The position numbers and the translations under genes are program-made. Of a DNA stretch of 64,000 nucleotides, positions 18,539 through 27,915 are shown in pieces. The first letter of the stretch is position 1, and every line of letters starts with the position of its first letter. This stretch comes from Silvanigrella paludirubra (lineage in GTDB: Bacteria > Bdellovibrionota_B > Oligoflexia > Silvanigrellales > Silvanigrellaceae). Below the pieces are notes generated by a model. It was not told the DNA's origin, did not search any database, and saw only the letters and a program-made list of their open reading frames with translations. The DNA is taken from positions 661,325-725,324 of the forward strand of contig NZ_WFLM01000001.1 in the NCBI RefSeq assembly GCF_009208775.1, in the 5' to 3' direction.

Positions 18539-21500
18539 ATGAAACTGAAGTCTATCCATATCTCAGGTTTTAAAAGTTTTGCTGATAGAGTAAATATTCA
18601 TTACCATGATGGGATCACAGGAGTGATAGGGCCAAATGGTTCGGGCAAATCAAATATTATTGATGCCGTTCGTTGGGTAATGGGTGAGCAAACGGCAAAA
18701 AGTTTAAGAGCAGATGATCCAACAGACATTATTTTTTCTGGATCACAAGATAGAAAACCACTTAGTTTAGCAGAAGTTACCTTAATATTTTCAAATGATG
18801 GTTTGCATTGTCCTGCTGAATATATGCATCTTCCTGAAATATCCATTGGCAGAAGAATCAATCGTGGCGGTGAACGTGAGTATTTCATGAACCGTGAACC
18901 TTGCCGCTTAAAAGATATTGTTGATTTTCTTTTATCTATTGGTCTTGGCTCAAAAAGTTATGCCATTATTCAGCAGGATAAAAGAGATCGTATTATTCAA
19001 GCCTCACCAGAAGATTTAAGAGAAATTCTTGAAGAAACAGCTGGTATTACTGTCTTTAAGGTGAGAAGAAAAGAAGCCGAAAAAAGACTAACTTCTACAA
19101 GTGAGCGTATTAAAAATCTAGCTGAAATAGAACAAGAATTAACCCGTCAAAAGGAATCTTTATCTGAACAAGTTGAAAAAGCATCCTTAAAACTTTCCTA
19201 TTCACAAGAATTAAAAGAAAAAGAAATAGAATTAATAAAAAATCATGTTGGTTTTTACCGCAGCATTGCTTCAAAAATAAAAAAAGAAGTCGACAGCCGT
19301 TCTTCTGAAATTCAGCAATCAAGTTTGGAAGCAAACGAGTGGGAAGCAACTGCAAACGACCTCAAATCAACTCAACTTGAATTAACGCAACAAATTAAAG
19401 CTACAGAAAATCAACTTGACGATCAAAAAATTGCTTTGACAAAATATCAAGAACGTCGAGAAAATTATAAAAAAAGACATGAAGAACGAATTTTACAAAA
19501 AGATAAAATAAAAAAAGAACTCGCTGAAGAACAGTTCAACTTAAAAGGCGAAGAAGAAAAACAAAATCAGCTCATGCTTGAAGTAGACAAATTAGGAATA
19601 AGTTTACAAAAAATTGATTCTGAAAAAGAAGGTTTTCAAGAAAGACTAGAAGAACTAGATGAGTCCTTGCAAGTTGAAAGAATGCGTGGTGATGAGATTC
19701 GCTCTGAAATGAAAGCGATAGAATCTAGCAGAAACTCTTTACGTGCTCGTAATGAATCTATGCTCGATACAATCTCTCGATATAATCAACAAATTCAGAA
19801 AGTAACAGAAAATTATCTTTCAAATTACGAATCCAGAGGACAAATTGCGGCAGATAGAAAAGCTATTGCAGAAAATTTAAATAAGGTTTCTTTAGGATTA
19901 GATGAAGTTGTTTCAAATAGAAATCAAATTGAAATTGAACTTGAAAAAATTAGAAAACATTTTGAGCAATCTAATATTGACAGAGAAAGTATAAAACAAT
20001 CTCATTTAGAAATATCAAGTAAAGCATCCGTTTTACAAAAATTAGTGGAATCTAATAGTGGACTTTCGGATGGTACCTTAGCTTTAAAAGAAAAGTTATC
20101 TAAACAAATAACAGGATTTTTATTTGATGCTGTTTCATTACATAAAGATGATGAAAACATTCTTGAAAATTGTATGCCTCATTTATTTCAATCCGCTATA
20201 GTTGAAAATACCGATGATTTTATTGAAATTGTCGATAAAGTAGAAGAGCTCTCCATATCAAAAGTAACATTATTTATTAAAGATTTAATCACTTCATTAT
20301 CTCCAACAGAAGAGTTAGAAAAAAATAATATTATTTCTTTAAACGGAATTCGCTGCGTTGGAGATCGATTAGAAAATTGTAAATGGCAAACTGCTAAAAA
20401 AATATTTGACCGCATTTTTATATGCCAAGATGAATGGATATTATTAAAAGCTAAAAAAATCTGTCAAAATAGTCAGCATTTTATTTTTGTAACAGAAAGA
20501 GGAACCATTTCGAATGGCGTCTATGGTTTAAGCTGTGGACAATTACAAGAAGGCGCTTCCCAAGGAATTCTGCAACGTAGAAGAGAATATGCAGAAGTTT
20601 TAGAACAAAAAGAAAAAATGCAAGAAAAACTTGCTAACATTGAAGGTCATCATTACTCATTAACTGAAAAAAAGAAAAAAATTGAATCTAAAGTTTCCGA
20701 ACTTGCGTCTGTTCTTGAAAAAGAAAAGGTAGAGTCTGTTAAGTTATCTAGTCAACTAGACAATTTTGATTTACAGTTGCGTCATATTGATGAAAATTTA
20801 GCAAGACTTGATGAAGATAAACAAAGACTTCAAGCAGAAATATTAGAAGCCAAAGAATCCTTTGCTAAAAATCAAGGACAAATTGAAAGATTAGACTCTG
20901 AATTTAATTCTTTACAAAGAGATCTGGATGATTTTGAATCTGATTTTTCCGAAAAGAAGGAAACACGAGACGAAATTTTAACTCAGTTGCAGAGTAAAAA
21001 ATCAGAAAGAGCCGTTATTTTAGAAAGACAAACGAATAATCGTAAATATTATGAAGAAATGATTTTTCAAATTAAAAGAATGCAACAAAAAGTAGAATCG
21101 TTTATTTCTCAAATTGATGAACTAGAAACAAAAATTAATAATGGGGAAAATGAATTTGAGAGCTTAAATTTAGAGATCAATAATTTTCAAAAGCAAGTAA
21201 AAATATTTGAAGATAAACTCGAATTTTTAGTGCAAGAAGAATCTGAAAATTCGGAAGAACTGAGAGTATATGAAAGCAAATTAAAATCACAAAAAGATTC
21301 TGCAGCCTCAAAACAAAAATTTATCAATGATAAATTATTAGAACTAGCTCGTTATGAAACCATTATTGAAACAGCTCTTAAAGATGCTCATGAAAAATAT
21401 AATATTGCGCCAACCGATATTCCATTTGATGCTCCAAATGATCAAGCTTTAAGAAATCAATTAGAAACAAGAATTAAAGAATTACAAACGGCTATTCAAG

Positions 21501-22162
21501 AATTAGGCGCGGTAAATGAAAGAGCTTTGGAAGAATTTAAAGATGTTTCTGAACGTTTAGAATTTTTAACTACACAAAAAACAGATATTGAACGTTCTAT
21601 GCAAGAGCTTTATCTCTCTATCCAAGAGATCGAAGAAAATACGAAAGTTCGTTTCAAAGAAATTTTTGATAAAGTGAACATTGAATTTCAAAAAATATTC
21701 CCGGTTCTCTTTCCTAGCGGTTATGGTGAGTTACATATGCTGAATGATCAAGACCTTTTAAATACAGGTGTTGAAATTTTAGTGCGATTGCCAGGTAAAA
21801 AAATGCAAAATATGAGTTTATTTAGTGGTGGTGAAAAAGCATTAACTGCTATTTCTCTTATTTTTAGTTTACTTAAAACAACACCAGCACCCTTTTGTTT
21901 TCTTGATGAAGTCGATGCTCCTCTAGACGAAGCCAATGTGGGCCGATTTAATGATGTCTTAGATGCATTAAGTAACGAATTCCAATTTGTAGTCATTACA
22001 CACAACCGTAGAACAATGGAAGTTTTGGATACCATTTATGGTATATCCATGAGTGAGCCCGGTGTTTCCAAGTTGGTTTCTGTTGACTTAAGTGATGTTC
22101 CTACTCATTTGAGAAAGAAACAAAAAGCAGCAATACGAACGGGAGCCAGTGTAAGTCTTTAG
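18539..22162 (+). CDS. smc: Chromosome segregation SMC protein
   Basis: A 1207-residue SMC ATPase, full length. Head N-half: ISGFKSFADRV and Walker A GPNGSGKS (residues 31-38), then SKSYAIIQQDKRDRII. Two long coiled-coil arms (about 170-510 and 690-1030) flank a hinge (about 525-680; GFLFDAVSLHKDDENILENC, GLSCGQLQEGASQGILQRRR). Head C-half: ABC signature LFSGGEKAL (about residue 1094) and Walker B FCFLDEVDAPLDEANVGRF (about 1118). It forms a ring that compacts and separates the chromosome with ScpA/ScpB, which are not in this window. AAGGATC precedes the ATG. Monocistronic as far as can be seen. Confidence 0.96.
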   Translation: MKLKSIHISGFKSFADRVNIHYHDGITGVIGPNGSGKSNIIDAVRWVMGEQTAKSLRADDPTDIIFSGSQDRKPLSLAEVTLIFSNDGLHCPAEYMHLPEISIGRRINRGGEREYFMNREPCRLKDIVDFLLSIGLGSKSYAIIQQDKRDRIIQASPEDLREILEETAGITVFKVRRKEAEKRLTSTSERIKNLAEIEQELTRQKESLSEQVEKASLKLSYSQELKEKEIELIKNHVGFYRSIASKIKKEVDSRSSEIQQSSLEANEWEATANDLKSTQLELTQQIKATENQLDDQKIALTKYQERRENYKKRHEERILQKDKIKKELAEEQFNLKGEEEKQNQLMLEVDKLGISLQKIDSEKEGFQERLEELDESLQVERMRGDEIRSEMKAIESSRNSLRARNESMLDTISRYNQQIQKVTENYLSNYESRGQIAADRKAIAENLNKVSLGLDEVVSNRNQIEIELEKIRKHFEQSNIDRESIKQSHLEISSKASVLQKLVESNSGLSDGTLALKEKLSKQITGFLFDAVSLHKDDENILENCMPHLFQSAIVENTDDFIEIVDKVEELSISKVTLFIKDLITSLSPTEELEKNNIISLNGIRCVGDRLENCKWQTAKKIFDRIFICQDEWILLKAKKICQNSQHFIFVTERGTISNGVYGLSCGQLQEGASQGILQRRREYAEVLEQKEKMQEKLANIEGHHYSLTEKKKKIESKVSELASVLEKEKVESVKLSSQLDNFDLQLRHIDENLARLDEDKQRLQAEILEAKESFAKNQGQIERLDSEFNSLQRDLDDFESDFSEKKETRDEILTQLQSKKSERAVILERQTNNRKYYEEMIFQIKRMQQKVESFISQIDELETKINNGENEFESLNLEINNFQKQVKIFEDKLEFLVQEESENSEELRVYESKLKSQKDSAASKQKFINDKLLELARYETIIETALKDAHEKYNIAPTDIPFDAPNDQALRNQLETRIKELQTAIQELGAVNERALEEFKDVSERLEFLTTQKTDIERSMQELYLSIQEIEENTKVRFKEIFDKVNIEFQKIFPVLFPSGYGELHMLNDQDLLNTGVEILVRLPGKKMQNMSLFSGGEKALTAISLIFSLLKTTPAPFCFLDEVDAPLDEANVGRFNDVLDALSNEFQFVVITHNRRTMEVLDTIYGISMSEPGVSKLVSVDLSDVPTHLRKKQKAAIRTGASVSL

Positions 22163-22227
22163 CATAAATAAACAGCGTTAATTTTGTATTTTTATCATTT
22201 ATCAAAATAATTTATAAATGACTTTCA

Positions 22228-22258
22228 TTGACATTCACATTTTAATAAATTAGATAAA
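22228..22258 (+). promoter_or_regulatory. Candidate promoter for the outer-membrane protein gene
   Basis: A perfect -35 TTGACA at 22228-22233 is followed by TAGATAAAA from 22251; GATAAA at 22253-22258 gives a 19-nt spacer and TAGATA a 17-nt spacer, so the -10 is weak or shifted. A partial dyad (AAACCCCTTGTG / CACAAAAAGGGTTT) lies just downstream. Confidence 0.35.
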
Positions 22259-22367
22259 ACCCCTTGTGGCAAGATAAAATTTAGATTTTTTCTTTACACA
22301 AAAAGGGTTTACCAAAATAATAAATACCCAAAAAAATAATTAAATAATTAATACAAGGAAGTTATGT

Positions 22368-23414
22368 ATGTCTTTTCATAAAAAATCATGTTTATTAAGC
22401 CTTGCTTTTGCGAGTCCATGTGTCAGCTTTGCGCAGTCTCAAAATGAAAAAGATATATCTAAACCAAAATTAGGTGAATTAACATTTTTTCAAGAAGAAA
22501 ATACTTTTTATAACGATGTTTCTTTATCATTTGCTAAAGAAACTTATAAAGAAGAGTACACAAGTGGAAGTAAATATACTATAAGTTATAATGGAAATTA
22601 TGAAAAAAACACAATTTCAATGACAGAATTTTTATCATATTCCTTTAAAAAAAATCAAGCTTTTGGCATAGAGCTAAGTTATGGATCTGTAAATTATAAA
22701 TATAATTATGATAAAACTTCTTATGATTTTGTAAATAATTATCCAACTAGTTTTAGCTCATCTAATTTAACAGCAAATAGCAATGGATTTTATAATCCTA
22801 TATTTTCTTATAAATTTAGAATTATCGAACAAGTCAAAAAAGAAAAACCTATTAATTTAGATCTTTTAGCTAAATTATCTCCGAATTTAATTCCAGCTAA
22901 AAATATTTCTTATGATATAAATGACAGCAAAAATGGCACGGTTGCTTCTGGAAATACTTCAATTATAGCTGGCGCTACCTTAAGTCAAAAAATAGAATCT
23001 TTTAATTGGCTCACAAATGCGAATTTAAAATATGTAGGAGAAACTAAAAAAACAGAAACAGATAATGATTCAACGAGTACATCTGATCCATTTATTGCAT
23101 TTTCACTCGCAGGAAAAGGTCAATATTATTTAAATTCCGTAATTGGACTTGATATTGGTATTTTTCATCAATATATACCTGAAATAACAATTAAAAATGA
23201 CAAAAGTACCAGTAAATATGTTTCTGAATCAAGAAATGAAACAAAAGTATCACTAGGTTTAAATTTAATTGCAATTGAAAATAAATTAAACTTATATACT
23301 GAATTAAATTTTTATGCTGGAAATGATTATAATGAAAATTATTATAATACAAAATATACTATTAAAGAAACTAAAGGAAGAGAATTTATATTTGGTGCTA
23401 AGTTTACTTTTTAA
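22368..23414 (+). CDS. Predicted outer-membrane beta-barrel protein
   Basis: A 348-residue protein with a signal peptide (MSFHKKSCLLSLAFASPCVSFA, cleavage likely before QSQNEK). The mature part alternates polar and aromatic/hydrophobic residues in short beta-like runs rich in Tyr, Asn, Ser and Thr, and ends in FGAKFTF with a terminal Phe, the usual signal for outer-membrane barrel assembly. About ten to twelve strands seem likely. I do not recognise a specific family; a meta-pathway phenol-type porin or a generic transporter fold are possibilities only. AAGGAAG lies 6 nt before the ATG. It is the first gene of the accessory stretch and stands alone. Confidence 0.65.
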   Translation: MSFHKKSCLLSLAFASPCVSFAQSQNEKDISKPKLGELTFFQEENTFYNDVSLSFAKETYKEEYTSGSKYTISYNGNYEKNTISMTEFLSYSFKKNQAFGIELSYGSVNYKYNYDKTSYDFVNNYPTSFSSSNLTANSNGFYNPIFSYKFRIIEQVKKEKPINLDLLAKLSPNLIPAKNISYDINDSKNGTVASGNTSIIAGATLSQKIESFNWLTNANLKYVGETKKTETDNDSTSTSDPFIAFSLAGKGQYYLNSVIGLDIGIFHQYIPEITIKNDKSTSKYVSESRNETKVSLGLNLIAIENKLNLYTELNFYAGNDYNENYYNTKYTIKETKGREFIFGAKFTF

Positions 23415-23577
23415 TTTAGAAATTAATTAATTCATCTAAAAATTTAAAAATGAATTTAAAATAGAAAAAAATATTATCTTAGGTAATTTACTACCAATTA
23501 TACTTACAAAAAATTAAAAACTTTTAATACAAGACCGCCATTGATATGTTAGATAGTGAATGATGTATTAAGAATAA

Positions 23578-24357
23578 CTTAGTAAGTTGGAATTAAAATT
23601 CTACTTATTGCAAGATTTATATATTAAAAAAACATACAGCTAAAATGGGGTCCATAGCATTTCTCTTCAATGTTCTATTCAAGACCCATATTTAAGATCA
23701 ACAGCATATTGGTTAACTTCTCTTAAAGAAGATATAAGTAAAACTAAAAAATACAGAACGATTTTAGCAGAAAAAGGTAAGTATATTAATAATATTTATG
23801 ATTTTGGCCAAAATTTTCTAAAAATTATGGAAAACTCCTTAGGTGAAAGTTTTTTTTCTATTATGCAAAATTCATTTGAACTTATGCTTAATAAAACCTC
23901 TCCCTATTTAAGTCCACAAAATCAAATTGCAATAAAAAGCCAAAGCCTTAAAGTTACGAAATATATTTATCAAAATTATTCTTATTTTTCACCCTTAATT
24001 GGACCAGTGAGTTTAGCTACAATATTTGCAAATGATTTTATTTCAGCTAGTTACCAAAAGATAAAAGATATAACTCTTTCAAGTTTAAATTTTATTTATT
24101 ACTTTGTAGAATGACTTGGAAAGCCTATTGTTTTTAATAATGTAAATGAAACTGATTCTGATGTATTTTACGATGCTGTTGAAAACATTGAATTTGATTA
24201 AGTTGTGTTATTTTTGTAAATACTATTCAAGATTTGAATTAAATATCTTATCACATCCAAAATAAAGAAGTAATGGATTTACATTTTTCCACTTGGAATA
24301 GCCTCAATAGAAAAATCATTTGAGAGTAAAGATGGAGTAAAAGATGTATCAAAATAA
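23578..24357 (+). pseudogene. Decayed gene of unknown family (multiple in-frame stops)
   Basis: One frame reads as protein-like sequence across two stops: SKLELKFYLLQDLYIKKTYS, TAA at 23641, then about 156 codons (NGVHSISLQCSIQDPYLRST... to YYFVE), TGA at 24112, then 29 codons ending VENIEFD at TAA 24199. TGA 24112 could be a former TGG, restoring VEWLGKPIV. A further open piece at 24274-24357 (WIYIFPLGIASIEKSFESKD) may be the old C-terminus. No usable start or ribosome site is present upstream. The middle contains hydrophobic helices (YFSPLIGPVSLATIF). Family unknown; composition matches the surrounding accessory genes. A short ATG-started ORF inside (23827-24114) is only a fragment of it. 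Confidence 0.5.
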
Positions 24358-24529
24358 AATTTGAGATTGTTTCGTATTGTTTTTATAATTTTATTTTGAA
24401 TCATAAAGAAATAAAGAATCAAATATAATTGTATAAACAGGAATAGATCCTAAATAATCTTTTATAATTTTTTATAGAGGATTTAATTTAATGGTTAAAT
24501 TACATTAATATATTAGGATTTTAAATATA
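24358..24529. other. AT-rich noncoding stretch
   Basis: Together with the tail of the pseudogene this gives over 300 nt without an intact gene. It is extremely AT-rich and stop-dense in all frames. No terminator with a GC stem, no operator and no repeat was recognised in it. Confidence 0.5.
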
Positions 24530-24931
24530 TTAAAAACGACAAGTCATTACATTTCTAAAAAATGTACAAAATTCTACAATACCTTCTTCCAATTGAGTTT
24601 CACTTATTGCAAAAACAGACCAAGCAGAAAGCGAACTTTGTGCTGGTTGTGGAAAAGATAATCTCGTTCCAAATTTTTGAAAACATTTATATCGCAATTC
24701 ATTTACTTTATCTTGACCACCTTCAATTAAAAAGTAATTAATAAAATAATATCCAACCATTTTTTTATTCCATTCTCCTTTTACCTTTTCATTTTGAAGC
24801 CATTCCCAATCTCTATCTTTATTCGAACATAATACACCTGTCTCATTCGCATAGGAATAATTATTTATTAAAATTAAGAATAGACTTATTATTAAGATAT
24901 TTTTTCTTATTAATTTTGAAATTATTACCAT
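24530..24931 (-). CDS. Small secreted hypothetical protein
   Basis: A 133-residue protein with a basic then hydrophobic N-terminus (ISKLIRKNILIISLFLILINNYSYA) that looks like a signal peptide, cleavage likely before NETG. The mature part of about 105 residues contains Cys in VLCSNKD, RYKCFQK, EFCTFF and MTCRF, four in all, which could form two disulfides in the periplasm or outside. AGAGGAAA lies a few nt before the ATG. No family is recognised. It is isolated between a decayed gene and the porin-like gene and is transcribed with the latter's direction but 220 nt away from it. Confidence 0.6.
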   Translation of the reverse strand: MVIISKLIRKNILIISLFLILINNYSYANETGVLCSNKDRDWEWLQNEKVKGEWNKKMVGYYFINYFLIEGGQDKVNELRYKCFQKFGTRLSFPQPAQSSLSAWSVFAISETQLEEGIVEFCTFFRNVMTCRF

Positions 24932-25154
24932 TTTATTTTCCTCTTAATTTTTTTATTTAAATATTTTAATGAATATAAGAAATCTAAAATAAATTTGTAA
25001 ATTATTATATTTTATAAATTATAATTTTCAGCATGATGTTTTAGATATATAAAAAATGTTACTAATATATATTTGCTATATTTTATATTTCTTATGAATG
25101 CATAGCACCAAAAATTTAAATAGTCAATAAATAATTTTTGCCAAAATTTAAAAA

Positions 25155-26510
25155 CTAAAACTTATAAAATGCGGTTAAATACCCCATCAAGGCATTATTT
25201 TTATTAATATTGCCATTATTATCTTTAAATAATTTTTGATCAGATAAATTGTAAGCTATATTAAACCCTGTTTCGAAAGTATTAACAGCGTAACCCAAAT
25301 ATCCAGCAACTTGATTTATTTTATAATTCGGATTTTCATCGCCTTTTAAAGTAACTTTATTTCCAAACTGAACATCAACTAAAGAATAAGAAATAGCATA
25401 TGTTAATCTATCACTCTTTTGTATCAAATTTGTTAAATAGCGTAAGGTATCACCCGAGGCACTTACACCATATAATTGAAAATTTTGAGAGTCATCATAT
25501 ATTAATGCACCATCATCATAGTTAAATTGACCACCTCCCGTTCCATTCGCTTTTTTATTTTTTCCTATTTGTTCATTTTCATACCAAATAGCAATTCCAT
25601 TATCAGATAATAGACCTTTGTCTCCAAAAATATCTGAATCATTGTACCAAATTGAGGCTTCAGTATGCTTAATATCATTTGCTGTTGTTAAGTTACCATT
25701 TGCATCTTGTGCACTAGGAGCATTATCTTGAAATCCGTGCATCGCTATAATATTCAATTTTTTTGTTTTATTTATTTTATAAGTGGCATCCATTTTAGCA
25801 AAATATCCACTTGATTTACTAAAAGAATCTTTTCCCCAATTCGAATTTAAAGAAGCTCCTTTTGAACCTAACCAATTTGCATTTCCTGATGATACCGATT
25901 GTTGTCTTATTCCTCTTATATTATTAAAGTTTGCTAAAGAAAGATTTATTTGAGAACCTTCTTTAAATTGAATGGATTCCTCAATCAGAAAACCATCCTG
26001 TCTACCAAATTTATTAGGTATGTAAGATATATCAGGAGCTGTGCTCATAGCACCACCAACACGAATTCCACCCAAAATAAATTTTGTAATAAATTGAATT
26101 TGATTATATTCTTGGCGAATTAATTCAAGACTTAAATCGGCTCTGCGGATTGCAGTTAAACCAGATTTACCATCTACATTATTTCCGTTAAATTGAACCT
26201 CTAAACGCCCCTCTGCAATTCCTCCTTGAACTTTCATTCCAAATCTCAAACGATTTGCTTCATAATCGGGAGTATTGCTTCTTGTTGAATCCAATAAATT
26301 GGCATTGAATTGAATTAATCCATAAGCACTAACAATATTTTTTGTTACGTCAACTTTTGGATTCTTTAATGTTTCTTCTGAAATTAAATCATCTGGTTTA
26401 TCTAAATGTTTTTCTCTTTTTTTATCTTGTGAATAGACTGAAGGATACATTGACAAAATAATTAGTGAAAATAATAAATTAAATTTTTTTCTATCTGTTC
26501 TTATTAACAT
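25155..26510 (-). CDS. Porin-like outer-membrane protein under Fur-type control
   Basis: About 451 residues from ATG 26510, which has GAGG 10 nt upstream and yields a clean signal peptide (MLIRTDRKKFNLLFSLIILS... cleaved after YPSVYS). The longer start at 26630 would add 40 hydrophobic residues and run through the operator, so it is rejected. After a charged segment (KKREKHLDKPDD) the protein has AYGLIQFNANLLD, YEANRLRFGMKVQGGIAEGRLEVQFNG and repeated barrel-like strands, ending LMGYLTAFYKF with terminal Phe. The start resembles phosphate-selective/general porins of Proteobacteria. The 39-bp Fur-type palindrome upstream predicts repression by iron, hence a role in iron-limited growth or iron compound uptake (inference). 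Confidence 0.72.
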   Translation of the reverse strand: MLIRTDRKKFNLLFSLIILSMYPSVYSQDKKREKHLDKPDDLISEETLKNPKVDVTKNIVSAYGLIQFNANLLDSTRSNTPDYEANRLRFGMKVQGGIAEGRLEVQFNGNNVDGKSGLTAIRRADLSLELIRQEYNQIQFITKFILGGIRVGGAMSTAPDISYIPNKFGRQDGFLIEESIQFKEGSQINLSLANFNNIRGIRQQSVSSGNANWLGSKGASLNSNWGKDSFSKSSGYFAKMDATYKINKTKKLNIIAMHGFQDNAPSAQDANGNLTTANDIKHTEASIWYNDSDIFGDKGLLSDNGIAIWYENEQIGKNKKANGTGGGQFNYDDGALIYDDSQNFQLYGVSASGDTLRYLTNLIQKSDRLTYAISYSLVDVQFGNKVTLKGDENPNYKINQVAGYLGYAVNTFETGFNIAYNLSDQKLFKDNNGNINKNNALMGYLTAFYKF

Positions 26511-26543
26511 AAATATGAGCCTCAATTTATAAATATTCTGTGA

Positions 26544-26563
26544 TTTTATGTAGATACATAAAA
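26544..26563. promoter_or_regulatory. Second palindrome beside the Fur-type box
   Basis: TTTTATGTA (26544-26552) and TACATAAAA (26555-26563) are perfect inverted arms separated by GA. The element abuts and overlaps by 3 nt the 39-bp palindrome and lies between it and the porin start. It may bind another regulator or, in RNA, form a 5' hairpin of the porin transcript. Confidence 0.4.
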
Positions 26564-26599
26564 CATTATTGATAATGATAATTATTATCAATAATGTTT
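26561..26599. promoter_or_regulatory. Fur-type operator (39-bp near-perfect palindrome)
   Basis: The core at 26571-26589 is GATAATGATAATTATTATC, matching 18 of 19 bases of the classical Fur consensus GATAATGATAATCATTATC. The symmetry extends outward to 26561 and 26599 with a single mismatched pair (26577/26583) over 39 nt. A candidate porin promoter lies inside it on the minus strand (TTGATA, 17-nt spacer, TAATGT). It sits between the porin gene and the divergent secreted-protein operon and could control both. Confidence 0.8.
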
Positions 26600-26711
26600 G
26601 TTTATCAAAAATATTTTTATATGCAAGCACATTTATTTTAAATTTTTCTAAAATATGTTAGTAACGAAAAGTATAGCAACTCATTTTTTCATTTTACTTT
26701 GGTATAATATT

Positions 26712-27908
26712 ATGCAAAAGTATTCAAATAGAAGACAACATATTAATATATTGATTTTAATTTTTTTATGCTTAACCCATTTTAAAATAATGGCTTCACA
26801 GCCATATGGAGATAGTCTATCACTTGAAAATTTTTTCTTAGAAAAAAAATATTTTCCTCAGGTTTTTGGAACAAAATATGAAAGGCCAAAAATTCCTTTA
26901 TATGATGTCTATAACGACAGCAATGAAAATAATTTATACAAAACTTTTCCCATAGAATTAAAGTGTATTTATAAATCAAATTGTTTTGTAAATTTACAAA
27001 CTGGCGAAAGCCAAGGTGATTTTAAGATTAGAGGCTTTGTAAAAAGAAATTACGGTCAAAGAAGAGTATTTAATATATTAATAAAAATGTTTAAAAATAA
27101 TAAAAAATTAAAGCTAAATAATACGACTATTATATTTCATCATCCTAATGGCATGCAAATAATAAATAATTATCAAGGAGTTATAGCCTCTCCCTTATTG
27201 GCAATAGATTTTAATAAACCAATTTTGTATTTGAATTTCCCTATTGAAAAAAATTTATATTACCAAGTATGTAATATTGATTATGGATATTGCAATGAAA
27301 AAAAACAATTATTTGATTATTTCTTATCCAATAATTTTATCCATTATTTAAAATTTTGGAAACTAAATGATTATAAACAACTTGGAGCAAATGCAAGTAT
27401 ATCTTATACAAAAACATTTCAAAAAAATAAAACAATTGTAGATGCTCAAACTTATGAATATACAGTTGCAGGTAAATTGGGATATAAAAAAAATATTAAA
27501 ATTGGTGATAATATGAGTGATTATAGCGCTGAAGTGAATTTGCAATTTAAATATGGTTTCACGCGAGCCATTTCGCAACTTACATCCGAATCAAGTACAT
27601 ATACAGTTAATTTTATGAGTAGAAATAATAAACCAATGGCAGGTGCTGAATATATTTTATACAAAGGTATCTATCTAGAATACCCTTTCGTAGATAATTT
27701 TATAGACGACTTAAACCAATTCATTCATTTTAAAGATGAATTTAAATTTACTAAAATTCATAGTTTTGAAGATATGAATCCCAATTCAGAATATAAATTT
27801 AAGTGGATTACATCGGGGAGTGCTGATCTAGAAATTGATAATTTAAATGAAAATAAAGATAGATTTAAAGTAACAAATTGGACCCCTACTGTTTCTTTAG
27901 AAAGGTAA
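26712..27908 (+). CDS. Secreted protein, candidate aerolysin/ETX-MTX2-like pore-forming toxin
   Basis: About 398 residues from ATG 26712, chosen because it gives a normal signal peptide (QHINILILIFLCLTHFKIMA, cleavage before SQPYGD); a start at 26655 is also open and neither has a good ribosome site. The C-terminal half has an amphipathic Ser/Thr-rich stretch: SYTKTF, TYEYTVAGKLGYK, YSAEVNLQFKYGFTRAISQ, LTSESSTYTVNF, then AGAEYILYKGIYLEY. This order of alternating Thr/Ser strands, membrane-hairpin-like loop and closing strand resembles the ETX/MTX2 branch of aerolysin-like toxins. The N-terminal half (about 200 residues, four Cys) is not recognised and could be a receptor-binding part. It is followed after 7 nt by another secreted protein. 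Confidence 0.45.
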   Translation: MQKYSNRRQHINILILIFLCLTHFKIMASQPYGDSLSLENFFLEKKYFPQVFGTKYERPKIPLYDVYNDSNENNLYKTFPIELKCIYKSNCFVNLQTGESQGDFKIRGFVKRNYGQRRVFNILIKMFKNNKKLKLNNTTIIFHHPNGMQIINNYQGVIASPLLAIDFNKPILYLNFPIEKNLYYQVCNIDYGYCNEKKQLFDYFLSNNFIHYLKFWKLNDYKQLGANASISYTKTFQKNKTIVDAQTYEYTVAGKLGYKKNIKIGDNMSDYSAEVNLQFKYGFTRAISQLTSESSTYTVNFMSRNNKPMAGAEYILYKGIYLEYPFVDNFIDDLNQFIHFKDEFKFTKIHSFEDMNPNSEYKFKWITSGSADLEIDNLNENKDRFKVTNWTPTVSLER

Positions 27909-27915
27909 TTCATAT

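Noticed and set aside
22256..22312. AAACCCCTTGTG / CACAAAAAGGGTTT as smc terminator
   Set aside because: Arms are unequal, loop is long, and there is no following T-run; it also overlaps a likely promoter.
23827..24114. 95-residue ORF as an intact small gene
   Set aside because: The frame is open well upstream of the ATG and protein-like sequence continues past the TGA; no ribosome site. It is better read as a piece of a decayed gene.
26511..26630. 40-residue N-terminal extension of the porin-like protein
   Set aside because: It would translate across the Fur-type operator, has no ribosome site, and the internal ATG 26510 gives a normal signal peptide.
26703..26708. Perfect TATAAT just before the secreted-protein gene start
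   Set aside because: It ends only 3 nt before ATG 26712 and has no -35 at 16-18 nt, so it is unlikely to serve this gene in this AT-rich context.
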